Shown here piece after piece: positions 43,023 to 51,684 of a stretch of 64,000 nucleotides of DNA. Positions within the stretch are counted from its first letter, which is position 1. The number at the start of each line of letters is the position of its first letter. A model generated the notes under the pieces. The model worked only from the letters and a program-made list of their open reading frames with translations. It was not told where the DNA came from and made no database searches. Location of the stretch: the NCBI RefSeq assembly GCF_000334895.1, contig NZ_BAFM01000014.1, positions 47,416 through 111,415 on the forward strand, in the 5' to 3' direction. Both the position numbers and the translations under genes were made by a program. The stretch is from Halococcus agarilyticus. GTDB lineage: Archaea > Halobacteriota > Halobacteria > Halobacteriales > Halococcaceae.

Positions 43023-44615
43023 CTACCCAGTGTGACGTTGATCCTCGCTCGTGCTCGCCTCTTCGAGCGATGCGTCGCCGGATGGTTCGGCCGCAGTCAG
43101 CGGGTTCCGTCGCGCGACGAGGCTTCTCCGAAGCCCGCGCCGGACCGTCTCGCGGAGGGTCGTCGCCTCGCTCGCATCGAAGTCCACCGCGCGTGCGCCC
43201 CGGTCGGTGACCGAGAGCGACCCGGCGGTGTCGATCGCGACCGTCGCGAGCGACCGCCACCGCTGGAACGGCGTCGCGGTCTGGATGACAGTCTGCACGC
43301 GATAGGCGGGCACGACTGCGATCGAGCGCCGCCAGAACCCGTTGCGCGTCAGGACGTGCTCGCCGCCCACGTCGTAGCCACGGTGGAGCCACTTGTAGTG
43401 GCCGGCGACCGGCGCGAGCGCGATCGCTGCGAGCGGGGCGTACCAGTATCGGAGAAGAGCGACGTCGAGGAGGGCGTTTGCGATCCAGAGCCCGCCCGCG
43501 ATCAGGCCGAGCGCGAGCGCGTACCGGACCGCGTACCGCCGCCGTGCCCGGCGGGGCGGGCGAGCGAACTCGGGCTCGTCGAACTCGAACCCCTCGATCG
43601 AGCGGGCGAGTTCGAGCACGCGAGCGCGACCCGCGAGCGGGATCGCCGCCTCCGAGCCGCCGGATGGCCCCTCGCCCGGCGTGTAGCCTGCGGTCTCGAT
43701 CGCGAGCGACGCGTAGCCGACCCGGCGCATCAGGACGTTCTCGCGCACGTCGATCTGCTGGATCTTTGCGATCGGGATCGAGCCGTCGTATCGCCCGAGC
43801 AGCCCGCGCTCGTACCGGAGTTCGTCGCCGACCCGGGAGAGCCGGAAGTCGTAGTAGCGCGCGGCGGTCACCGCGGCGGTGCCGATCCACGAGACGATCG
43901 CGAGCGCCGCCCCGCGTGGCCCGACGGTGAACGCGCCGGTCTCGGCGAGGAGATCCGGAATCGAGATCCCGACCGTGGGAACGGCGAAGAAGAGCACGGG
44001 CAGGAGCGCCCGGAGGTCGGGTGCGACCAGGCCCAACAGTACGAGGTTCCGTGGCGAGAGCGCGAACAGCAACTCCTCCGGCTCGTCACGGCGTCGGGGT
44101 TCGGCCGCGTCCTCGGTAGCCGTGTCCGCATCGGTTGCGTCCTCAGTGCCTGCCCGTCCTTCGCCCCCATCGCTGTCCTCGCGCGCGCCGCGCCGCAGGT
44201 CGCGCTGGAGGCGTTTCGCCTCGCCGTAGCCCACGTACCGAAGACTCGCCTCGGTCTCGCCGCCGCCGCCGGTCTCGACGTCGACGACCGCGATCGAGAG
44301 GAGACGCTGGACGGCGCCGCGCGAAATATCGACGTTCTGGATCCTCCGAAGGGGGATCTCGCGCTCGCGCCGCGAGAGCACCCCCGAGCCGATGTCGAAC
44401 GTGTCGGCGGTGAGGGCGTACTCGAACCGCCGGTAGTAGGCGACCTCGTACGCCGCGCCGACGATCGCGCCGACGAGAAACGATCCGAAGACGAGGACCG
44501 GACCCGTGAGCGGCGTGAACGATCCGACTGCGAGGCTCACACCGAACAACACCGAGCCGGCCTGGACGGCACGCGAGAGCGCTCGGAACGGGAGCGAGAG
44601 CGGGTGGAGCCTCAC
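43023..44615 (-). CDS. PH-domain (bPH2/YdbT-like) membrane protein
   Basis: A 530-residue protein with several hydrophobic helix pairs alternating with bPH2 (DUF304) domains. A typical hit is the block SREREIPLRRIQNVDISRG, repeated as YDGSIPIAKIQQIDVRENVL and as RRSIAVVPAYRVQTVIQTA. It matches YdbT, whose function is unclear; in bacteria YdbS/YdbT pairs affect membrane stress. It overlaps the YdbS-like gene by four bases (44612-44615). The acidic insertion after residue 150 is haloarchaeal. Confidence 0.85.
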   Translation of the reverse strand: MRLHPLSLPFRALSRAVQAGSVLFGVSLAVGSFTPLTGPVLVFGSFLVGAIVGAAYEVAYYRRFEYALTADTFDIGSGVLSRREREIPLRRIQNVDISRGAVQRLLSIAVVDVETGGGGETEASLRYVGYGEAKRLQRDLRRGAREDSDGGEGRAGTEDATDADTATEDAAEPRRRDEPEELLFALSPRNLVLLGLVAPDLRALLPVLFFAVPTVGISIPDLLAETGAFTVGPRGAALAIVSWIGTAAVTAARYYDFRLSRVGDELRYERGLLGRYDGSIPIAKIQQIDVRENVLMRRVGYASLAIETAGYTPGEGPSGGSEAAIPLAGRARVLELARSIEGFEFDEPEFARPPRRARRRYAVRYALALGLIAGGLWIANALLDVALLRYWYAPLAAIALAPVAGHYKWLHRGYDVGGEHVLTRNGFWRRSIAVVPAYRVQTVIQTATPFQRWRSLATVAIDTAGSLSVTDRGARAVDFDASEATTLRETVRRGLRRSLVARRNPLTAAEPSGDASLEEASTSEDQRHTG

Positions 44616-45082
44616 ACCGCGTCCTCCGGGTCGCCGGGCTCGCTCTCGGTGGCGAGCCGGCGGAGCTCGGCCTGGATCGCCTCGGCGCGCTCGGGGCGGA
44701 GGCCGGGAATCGTGACGTCGGCCCCCCGCGAGCCCGCGGTGTAGACCACGACGCTCGACAGGCCGGCGAGTCGCTCGATCGGCCCGCGTTGGGAGTCGAC
44801 GTGCTGGACGCGAACGAACGGGACGACCGAGTTCACGCGGATCACGACACCGCGTTCGAGCGTGACCGCGTCCGCCTCGATGTCGAACCCCCAGATCCGG
44901 TATCGCTTCAGCGTGTAGACCACCCCGAGCACGGCGAGGACGCCGAAGACGGCCGGACCGACCCAGATGCCGATCTCGAACAGTCGCCGATCGGCGACGG
45001 TGACCACCGCACCGACGACGAGCGCCGTGACGAGCGCGGAGCCGAGCCAGACGACCCGGATGCGGGAATCGAGCCGTTCCAT
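44612..45082 (-). CDS. PH-domain (YdbS-like) membrane protein
   Basis: A 156-residue partner of the neighbouring YdbT-like protein. Two N-terminal transmembrane helices (VWLGSALVTALVVGAVVT; IGIWVGPAVFGVLAVLGVVY) are followed by one bPH2 domain with VVIRVNSVVPFVRVQHVDSQ and LSSVVVYTAG. It is the upstream gene of a two-gene operon, with ATGA overlap. The start at 45082 is chosen because it removes nine poorly conserved residues. Confidence 0.85.
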   Translation of the reverse strand: MERLDSRIRVVWLGSALVTALVVGAVVTVADRRLFEIGIWVGPAVFGVLAVLGVVYTLKRYRIWGFDIEADAVTLERGVVIRVNSVVPFVRVQHVDSQRGPIERLAGLSSVVVYTAGSRGADVTIPGLRPERAEAIQAELRRLATESEPGDPEDAV

Positions 45083-45183
45083 ACCGCGGGCTACCGTCTC
45101 ACCCCACATAAACCCATCCGCGTCAGGCGGTTAGGGGATGTATCGTGCTCGTTCGACAGAACGAACCGACCGAGCGCACTCGC

Positions 45184-46005
45184 TCAGAAAGCGACGTACA
45201 CGAGGACGCCACCGAGCACTGCGAGGCTTCCGAGCCCGACACAGACGCCCCAGAACGCGACCCGCTCGACGACCCGCATCAGCGCGTCGATCGTCAGATA
45301 GCCCACGACCGCACTCGTCGCGAGTGCGATCGCCGCCATCGACGGCGAAATCGCCGGGATTCCACCGTCGAGCAACGGGAGCAACCCCCCGCCGATCGCC
45401 GCCGGGATCGAGAGCAGAAAGGAGAGCTGGAACGACGACGGGCCGTCGTGGCCCCGGAGGAGCAGTGCGCTCGCGGTCGTCCCCGATCGCGAGATACCAG
45501 GGAGAACCGCGAGTCCCTGGAGTCCTCCGACCAGCACCGCGTCCACGAGATCGGGAGTGTCCCGCCGACCACCCCGCTCTTCGACGCCGCGCTGGATTAT
45601 CCCTGTCACGATCAACAGCCCGCCGATCAGCGCGACGAACACACCGCCGGCGAGTTCGCTCACGAACTGCTCCAGCAGCACCAACGACGGGATACCGACG
45701 ATCCCGGTCATGAACGTGGCGACCACCAGAAAGGTGAGCTCCGAACGCTCGCGGTCGAACGCGCGTTCGGGTCGCCACGATGGCAGGGTGCGGACGAGCG
45801 CGGCGACCTCCTCGCGGTAGTACGCGAGCGCCGAAAGCGCGGTCCCCGCATGAAGGAACAGCGAGAGCTGGATCGCAACGGCCGGCTCGATGTTCGCCAC
45901 GAGATTCAAAAAGAGCGTGATGTTCCCCTCGCTGGAGATGGGGAGCCATTCGAAGATCCCCTGGAGGATACCGATGACGACCGCCAGAACGACCGACTCC
46001 TGCAT
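45184..46005 (-). CDS. undecaprenyl-diphosphate phosphatase UppP/BacA-like
   Basis: A 273-residue polytopic membrane protein. The two UppP signature regions are present in diverged form: EWLPISSEGN (normally E-[FW]-LP-[IV]-SS-T-G-H) and PGISRSGTTASALLLRG (P-G-[TI]-SRSG). The His of the first motif is replaced by Asn, as seen in archaeal homologues. In archaea it probably dephosphorylates a C55-C60 polyprenyl or dolichyl diphosphate used for glycosylation. The start at 46005 precedes the first hydrophobic helix. Confidence 0.87.
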   Translation of the reverse strand: MQESVVLAVVIGILQGIFEWLPISSEGNITLFLNLVANIEPAVAIQLSLFLHAGTALSALAYYREEVAALVRTLPSWRPERAFDRERSELTFLVVATFMTGIVGIPSLVLLEQFVSELAGGVFVALIGGLLIVTGIIQRGVEERGGRRDTPDLVDAVLVGGLQGLAVLPGISRSGTTASALLLRGHDGPSSFQLSFLLSIPAAIGGGLLPLLDGGIPAISPSMAAIALATSAVVGYLTIDALMRVVERVAFWGVCVGLGSLAVLGGVLVYVAF

Positions 46006-46165
46006 GTGAGAGGGGGGTCGCGCACCGGATAAAGGCGATTCGATCCCGTATGGGACGGAAGTCGATCGCAGGCGTCGCGTCGGCGGCGCGGCGGCGCACT
46101 GGTGCGACACGGTGACGTCGATCGGCGGTCGCATCGTTTGGGAGCCACGGCGTCGTGGTCGGGAT

Positions 46166-46489
46166 ATGCGCGAGGCCTATCTCGTCGGCGCGGGCCAGTC
46201 GCCGTTCGGCTCCTTTCCCGACGAAACCTATCGCTCGCTGTTCGATACCGCCTACGACCGCACGCTCGGAAGCGTCGACGGCGAGTTCGACCCGGCCCGG
46301 ATCGACGAGGCGTTTCTGGGTACTCTCGGCGTCGGCGGCCGTCAGATCGGACTCAGCGCGCCGGTCGTGACCGAACACGTCGGGCTCTACGGGATGCCGA
46401 GTACGGTGCGAAGTTCGCCCCGTCGAGTGAGTCGGCGGGGCGCTCGGATCGTGAGCGGTCGGGAGCGACTCGTCCGAACGATTTTATAA
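46166..46489 (+). pseudogene. truncated thiolase-family gene (N-terminal fragment)
   Basis: From ATG 46166 the first 80 codons read MREAYLVGAGQSPFGSFPDE, then RSLFDTAYDRTLG and EAFLGTLGVGGRQIGLSAPVV, which matches the N terminus of thiolase/lipid-transfer-like acetyl-CoA acyltransferases. At about codon 77 (YGMPST) similarity ends, and the rest is an Arg/Ser-rich non-family tail of 30 codons to the stop. The catalytic Cys region and about 300 residues are missing, so no thiolase activity is expected. A 7-bp inverted repeat (CGCCCCG / CGGGGCG at 46416 and 46436) lies just past the break. Confidence 0.65.
46482..46489 (+). promoter_or_regulatory. TATA-like box for the PaaK-like ligase
   Basis: TTTTATAA about 28 bases upstream of the ATG at 46514. 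It lies inside the last codons of the thiolase fragment and fits a leaderless promoter. Confidence 0.5.
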
Positions 46490-46513
46490 CCATCGAAGCA
46501 ACGCTTTCACGTC

Positions 46514-47800
46514 ATGGTCGAAGCAACCACGGGCGCGGCCTCGCGCGAGGAACTCACCGCCCGTCAGGACGAGCGACTCGTCGACACCGTCCGTCACGCC
46601 TACGAGAACGTCCCGTTCTACCGGGAGGCGATGGACGATGCGGGCGTCGCACCCGACGAGATCGAGGGAGTCGCGGACATCGAGGAACTCCCGATGACCA
46701 CGAAGGAGGACTTCCGCGCGGAGTACCCCGACGGGCTGTTCGCGGTCGACAGCAGTGACGTGCGCCGGATCCACGCCTCCTCGGGCACGACCGGCAAACC
46801 GAAGATCGTGGCGTACACCGAGGGCGACCTCGATCGGTGGGCGACGGTGATGGCGCGCTCGCTCGCGGCCGCCGGCGTCGAGCCCGGTGACACGGTCCAG
46901 AACGCCTACGGCTACGGCCTGTTCACCGGGGGCCTCGGCTTCCACGATGGGATCGAAGCGCTGGGCGCGACCGTGATTCCCACGGGCGGGGGGAACACCG
47001 CCCGCCAGCTCTCGATGCTCGAAGATTTGGGGAGTGACGCGCTCGCCTGCACACCCTCGTACTGTCTCTATCTCGCGGACTTCGCTGCCGATCGCGGCGT
47101 CGATCCCCACGATCTCCCCGTTTCCACAGTCGTCATCGGCGCGGAGCCGTTCACCGACCCGATGCGCGAGGAGATCGAAGCCGCTCTGGACGTCACCGCG
47201 ATCGATATTTATGGGCTCTCGGAGATCATCGGCCCCGGCGTGGCGGTCGAGTGTGCCGAAGTCCAGGAGGGCCTCCACGTCTGGGAGGATCACTTCTACC
47301 CCGAGATCGTCGACCCGGCGACCGGCGAACCCCTTCCGCCGGGCGAGGAAGGTGAACTCGTCCTGACCTCGCTCACCAAGGAGGCCCTGCCCGTCTTCCG
47401 GTACCGGACCGGCGACATCACCACGCTCTACGAGGACGAATGCGAGTGTGGGCGGACCGCAGTCCGGATGGGGAACATCACGGGACGCACGGACGACCTC
47501 CTGATCGTCCGGGGTGTCAACGTCTACGCCAGCCAGATCGAGGCGGTCATGCTCGACATCGACGGCATCGCACCGCACTACCGGCTCGACCTCCGGCGGG
47601 AGGACTCGCTCGATACGATGGACGTGACTGCCGAGCGCCACGCCGAGGCCGACGCGAGCGCGGACGACCTCCAGGACGAGATCGAAGGCCGGCTCGGGCA
47701 GGAGCTGGACGTCTCGCCCGACGAGATCAGGGTGGTCGAGCCCGGCGAGATCGAGCGCACCGAGGTCGGGAAGGTCAAACGCGTGTTCGATCACCGCTGA
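46514..47800 (+). CDS. phenylacetate-CoA ligase family protein
   Basis: A 428-residue ANL-type ligase of the PaaK group. Motifs are SSGTTGKPKIVAYTEGD (P-loop), YGYGLFTGGLGFHDG, DIYGLSEIIGPGVAVEC and GRTDDLLIVRGVNVYASQIE (hinge and C-terminal subdomain). A Cys-rich CECGRT loop is present, as in many PaaK proteins. It converts an aryl or arylacetic acid to its CoA thioester. The actual substrate is not shown. It has its own TATA-like box and lies upstream of the broken MaoC gene (134 bases). Confidence 0.9.
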   Translation: MVEATTGAASREELTARQDERLVDTVRHAYENVPFYREAMDDAGVAPDEIEGVADIEELPMTTKEDFRAEYPDGLFAVDSSDVRRIHASSGTTGKPKIVAYTEGDLDRWATVMARSLAAAGVEPGDTVQNAYGYGLFTGGLGFHDGIEALGATVIPTGGGNTARQLSMLEDLGSDALACTPSYCLYLADFAADRGVDPHDLPVSTVVIGAEPFTDPMREEIEAALDVTAIDIYGLSEIIGPGVAVECAEVQEGLHVWEDHFYPEIVDPATGEPLPPGEEGELVLTSLTKEALPVFRYRTGDITTLYEDECECGRTAVRMGNITGRTDDLLIVRGVNVYASQIEAVMLDIDGIAPHYRLDLRREDSLDTMDVTAERHAEADASADDLQDEIEGRLGQELDVSPDEIRVVEPGEIERTEVGKVKRVFDHR

Positions 47801-47934
47801 CGCGTCCCGCCAGCCTCGCCAGCACCATCAGCGGCACCGGCATCGGTTCGAGCTGCCACCGTTTCGAACCGCCGTCGTTCGCGGCGAGCCGACGAACACG
47901 AGGGTTTCTTGTATTGGACCATCGATGAGGCAGT

Positions 47935-48415
47935 ATGCCCTACAGCTACGAGCCGCACTACTTCGAGGACCTCAACGAGGGCCAGACCTTCGAGAGCGCC
48001 GGGCGCACGGTGACGGAGACCGATTTCGCGATGCACTCGATGTTCACCGGCGACTGGACCGAGCTCCACACCAACAAGGAGTATTCGGAGGATGGGCCGT
48101 TCGGCGCGCGGATCGCTCAGGGACCGATGACGTTCATCCTCTCCACTGGACTGTTCCAGCGGACGGGGATCGTCGAGCGAACGGTCGTGGCCTTCCTCGG
48201 GATGAACTACATGGACCCTCCCCAATGCTTTGGGAATAGGTGAGACGATTAGTTGTATTTTCGAAGTGACGGAGAAGCGTGACCTCGAAAGCCGCGAGGA
48301 TGCTGGACTCGTTGTGATCGAGACGACTGTGACCAACCAGGATGACGAATTGAAACTTGAGGGGGACATGAAGTTCCTATTTAAAAAACACTCCTACGAC
48401 GAGGATACATCCTAA
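47935..48415 (+). pseudogene. MaoC-family hydratase gene broken by a +1 frameshift
   Basis: The first 95 codons read as a MaoC protein (YEPHYFEDLNEGQTFESAGR, FTGDWTELHTN, ARIAQGPMTFILS, FLGMNYMD) and then hit a stop at 48241-48243. The other frame continues the family sequence as LPNALGIGETISCIFEVTEK ... VTNQDDELKLEGDMKFL to a stop at 48413-48415. One extra C in the run GACCCTCCCC (about 48214-48223) explains the break; restored, the protein would be 159 residues. Base composition also falls after this point, so the 3' part may be from divergent DNA. Sequencing error is possible. Confidence 0.75.
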
Positions 48416-49840
48416 TCGGTCCTATCGAGTGAAGCCTTGACTCACCCACCGATCCAGAGGCCTCAACGCTTCCTAGTAAGGTTCAACAACTGGCGGCAAT
48501 GATCCGCTCAATGGCAAAGTCGGTAGTCCCCGATCGAGTTGAGAGGCGGAGCTAAAGCGTCGGTCTGATTGGAGAAGATGTCTGGTTGAGTGAATGTGTT
48601 ATAGATACCCCAACCAGACGGGTTCCTTTCGTGGGCCGTCAAAGGTGTAGCGGCGGATGCGATCGGGAAGTTCCCCTGCCAGGGATCGATGGCTCGCCTC
48701 TCGATCCTGGCGACATCTGGTCCGTCGTTATCCTCCCCAGCGTCAATCAGACCTCTATCCGGGAAGTTTGCGCCGAAAACCGCTTGCGGTTTCAGTTTCG
48801 TATCAGAACGGCGATCGCGGCAAGCACGGTGAAGTGGTTTGAGGGTATGCGGCGTGTGATCGCCCAGGTCACACGCCAATACAGGTCGAACACTGCTACC
48901 GAAAGCGGTCAGCGATCGAATCCAGTTTTCGGCTGTTTCGGAGTGCAGGTACTGGCTAGTTGAGTACCTCCTCGGCCGGCGTTCGTTCCCATGAGCATCT
49001 ATAGGAACGAAGATCGTCGCCCTTGGTTCCTTGACTCCGAGGCTACCGACAGTTGAACGGAATCGACCAATCCGTATTTGGGCATTTTGTTATAAATCGT
49101 TAGAATAGATCACTAAAGGAATAAAATCTGAGCTACTATTATACCGACCCTGATTTAAATTCTATATTTTGAGTTGGATTTATTATTTCGAAGGGTATTA
49201 TTCAGTCAGTTGGAATTGTGTTTTGAAAATTCCACTCAGTACAGTCTCAATCTAATAGTGCGTTCATGGGTATTACTGACCCAGAAAAGGTGATCATGTG
49301 AAATAGTGCCTGAAGAAAGATTTAGTATTAGTTACTCACCCATCTCACTATCAACCACATTTCTAATAACAGAGTGTAGTGATGTGATAAGAGTCGTCAT
49401 GATCGAGATGTAGCTATATCAGAGAAGGTGTTCAGCCTGATCTAACCCAGAAAACCGTTCGTAAGAGTTGACGGTCTCTAATGGAGATGTGGGATCGAAA
49501 CCGCTGGTTCTAGTACTTTTGCTATTTTTATTTCCAGAGGCCACGTCGTTCTATCCGGTTAAGCGGACGTAGTCGGTAGAAGTGGGAAATCGCCATACAG
49601 CGACCGAATTCGCAAAAATACACTGTATGTTGCTATATCGAAAGCCCCCTTTGGAGATGAGAATGTTAGCACATAGAGCCGAACTAATGCGAGGATTGTG
49701 GAAGGAATCGGGTTGATTCAAGCAATAAATCGATGGTTTCGAGAAATTACTGAACAGACCTTCTTTTGAGAGAGTACGAAATCATGGACGTGACAGCCCT
49801 ACCACTCACAGACCGCCGAGTGCGAACACGGAGATGAGGG
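48416..49840. other. AT-rich stretch without genes
   Basis: About 1.4 kb with no supported gene. From 49060 to 49740 the sequence is clearly AT-rich compared with the chromosome and almost no frame stays open. Between 48500 and 48960 frames are open on both strands but show no family or codon signature. The only identifiable item is the tiny IS6-end remnant at 48948-48985. The stretch is likely decayed mobile DNA. Confidence 0.6.
48948..48985 (-). mobile_element. remnant of an IS6-type element end
   Basis: On the minus strand ten codons read RTPAEEVLN then stop, the same C terminus as the larger transposase fragment at 50005-50320, followed by a degenerate copy (GGTACTGGCTAGTTGAG) of that element's terminal repeat GGCGCTGTCTAGTTGAG. 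Confidence 0.55.
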
Positions 49841-49997
49841 TTAGCCAACACCAGTTCGCCGTTTCGCCAGCGTCAGCACGTTGTTCGCGGTCATCAACGG
49901 CTCTCGCTTGTACTCGTCGGCCAGGTCCAGCTGAACAAGTAAATCGACCAACCGCCAGATCGAAAACAGTAAGTACGCGAACACAAGATAGAACGCG
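49841..49997 (-). pseudogene. C-terminal fragment of an ISH3-like transposase
   Basis: The minus strand reads AFYLVFAYLLFSIWRLVDLL, then VQLDLADEY and ANNVLTLAKRRTGVG followed by stop (49841-49843). This resembles the hydrophobic C terminus of ISH3/ISH51-type haloarchaeal transposases. The upstream part is cut exactly where the IS6-type fragment begins (terminal repeat at 49998). About 52 codons survive; the gene is inactive. Confidence 0.55.
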
Positions 49998-50320
49998 GCG
50001 CTGTCTAGTTGAGAACCTCTTCAGCTGGCGTTCGTCCATCGAGCGCTTGATTCGGTCGATCGTAGTTATAGTGGTGTCTGAACCGTCGCAGCCAGCGCCG
50101 TGCGCTGGCTGGACTCCCTCGCCAGAACGAGTGAAAGCGGTCGATCCGCATCGTCACGGTTTGGAACCACTTCTCGATGAGATTCCGTTCGCTGTAGTTG
50201 AGTTCACCGCGGAGGTCGAGACGAGCCAATGCCGTGAGATACCCACCTGCGTCGGTGAGAAACTCGGTATCTGAGACCTCGTGTTTTTCGGTGAGACGGT
50301 GGAGGAACGCCGCCGCGGGA
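49998..50320 (-). mobile_element. IS6-type element, 3' fragment (transposase C terminus 50005-50320)
   Basis: The minus frame encodes GPAAAFLHRLTEKHEVSDTE, FLTDAGGYLTALARLDLRGE, RNLIEKWFQTVTMRIDRFHS and ends DGRTPAEEVLN. This is the C-terminal catalytic region (DDE-type integrase core) of haloarchaeal IS6-like transposases. It ends at a terminal repeat GGCGCTGTCTAGTTGAG (49998-50014), nearly the same as the repeat that opens the element at 63879. The 5' two thirds are missing; the fragment stops where the IS630 element begins, but the sequence beyond that element does not continue it. Confidence 0.75.
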
Positions 50321-50324
50321 CCTA

Positions 50325-51420
50325 GGGCCTAGCGAAAGTTCTCGATGCTCGGGCGCGTAGAAAGATGTATGAGAACACGACGAGCTGTTGTCGAGCGACA
50401 CCTTACTGATGAAGCGTTGAGAGATGCGATCAAGAAGGCGGACGACCGAAAAATCGTCCGCCGCCTCTGCATCGTGAGCAACCTCTATGCTGGTGATACT
50501 ATCGAAGAGGCCGCTTGCAGAGTCGGCGCGAGTCAGAGCATCGGCAGCCAGTGGCTTGAACGCTGGAATGAAGACGGTCCTCGTGGGCTGGTTCCGCGCT
50601 TCGGGGGCGGCAGGCCCCCGAAGCTCTCACATCAACAGTCACGCGACCTCCAACGACTCCTCGAAGAAGGCCAACCGTGGACAACTAGTGAAATCACACG
50701 GTTGATCGAAGACGAGTTCGGTGTCAGCTACCACTCTGGTCACGTTGGGCGGATGTGCCGGACAGTGTACGGGATGTCGTACGCGATTCCACGGCCAGAA
50801 ACACCGTCTCGACCGGAGAACGCCGAAGAGATTCTCGCCGAACGCCTCACCAAGGCGTTCGGCGAGGAGTCCGACGAGGAGGCCGTTGATCCCGGAGAGA
50901 CGGTTCTTAGGTTCTTTCGAGGCGTCGTGGCCGATGCCGACAGAGAATCGGCATCGGCTCTGGGGATTCGGTACGCCACGCATCGTGAAACACATGCCGC
51001 GAGTGAAGACGACAACCGTGGGATTCTACGCAATCAACGGCACGAGCGTGCTCAGATCAGTCGAGAGCCTCCACAAAGAGCGGATCGTGGAAGTGTTCGA
51101 AGCGATCCGTGAGTAGAATCCGACCGGCCGGATTCTGCTCGTCTTGGACAACTTCTCCTCGCACGTCTCTCAGTTCACGCGCACGCGAGCGGAGGAACTC
51201 GGGATCACGCTGATTTTCCTCCCTGTCGCATCGCCGCATCTTCAACCGATCGAACCCGTCTGGAACAACCTCAAACGAGCGATCTCGCCGATTTCGACCG
51301 AGAGCGCGGACGACTTCCGCGCTCTCGTCGAGGAGACGTTCCTCACGCTGACACACCGTCTCAGCTTCGCTGCCGACTGGATCGACCGATTCCTGAATAT
51401 CAATAAGTTGCGCTAGACCC
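50325..51420 (+). mobile_element. IS630-family element
   Basis: A 1096-bp element flanked by TA dinucleotides (50323-50324 and 51421-51422), as expected for IS630/Tc1. Imperfect terminal inverted repeats: CTAGGGCCTAGCGAAAGTT (50322-50340) against the reverse complement of 51405-51423, CTAGGGTCTAGCGCAACTT, 16 of 19 matching. It carries one transposase gene that is broken (see next entry). Confidence 0.82.
50369..51416 (+). pseudogene. IS630 transposase, frameshifted and with an in-frame stop
   Basis: The N-terminal HTH part (ADDRKIVRRLCIVSNLYAGD, GASQSIGSQWLERWNEDGP, GGGRPPKL) reads in one frame to about 50900. The family sequence continues in another frame (ASWPMPTENRHRLWGFGTPR, VGFYAINGTSVLRSVE) until a TAG at 51114-51116 inside the usual RE-x-NPTGRIL stretch. 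After it comes VLDNFSSHVSQF and the PIEPVWNNLKRAIS ending with the catalytic Glu region. At least two inactivating changes; the element cannot move on its own. Confidence 0.8.
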
Positions 51421-51502
51421 TAGTGGCTGCTGACAGGGAGTGGTCGGTGATCTATTCAGTGCTTTCCCTCTCCGCTCGCGGCCCCCGCCGCTTCCGTGCC
51501 CC

Positions 51503-51674
51503 CTACTCGATTCTGTCGTTTTCGAGGTCAGGGTGTTCGTCCGCGGGAGTTGGTTCCATGGGCATATCTTGCTGCGTGGGATCCTCAACCTCTGATTCGA
51601 TTGCGGTCTCAACTTCTGCTCGTGCGATGAATCCGTCCTCGTCTCAGTGAACGCCGATATCCTCGTTCAAACAT
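51503..51674 (-). pseudogene. possible small acidic gene with a +1 frameshift
   Basis: On the minus strand an ATG at 51672-51674, preceded by the purine-rich AAGGAGGCGG, opens MFERGYRRSL. After one extra A the frame continues DEDGFIARAEVETAIESEVE and ends HPDLENDRIE-stop, acidic and halophile-like. Without the extra base it would be a 56-residue protein. No family recognised. It follows the DUF5995 gene by 10 bases and would belong to that operon. Confidence 0.35.
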
Positions 51675-51684
51675 TGGATTCGTC

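Noticed and set aside
48508..48963. Open frames on both strands of about 120 codons
   Set aside because: No recognised family, no promoter and mixed codon use; treated as non-coding island DNA.
49480..49520. Single GTTTCGATCCCACA-like sequence that could suggest a CRISPR repeat
   Set aside because: No second copy with regular spacing was seen, so there is no array.
50320..51424. IS630 element interrupting an intact IS6 transposase
   Set aside because: The sequence right of the IS630 element does not continue the IS6 frame, so the IS6 copy was already truncated.
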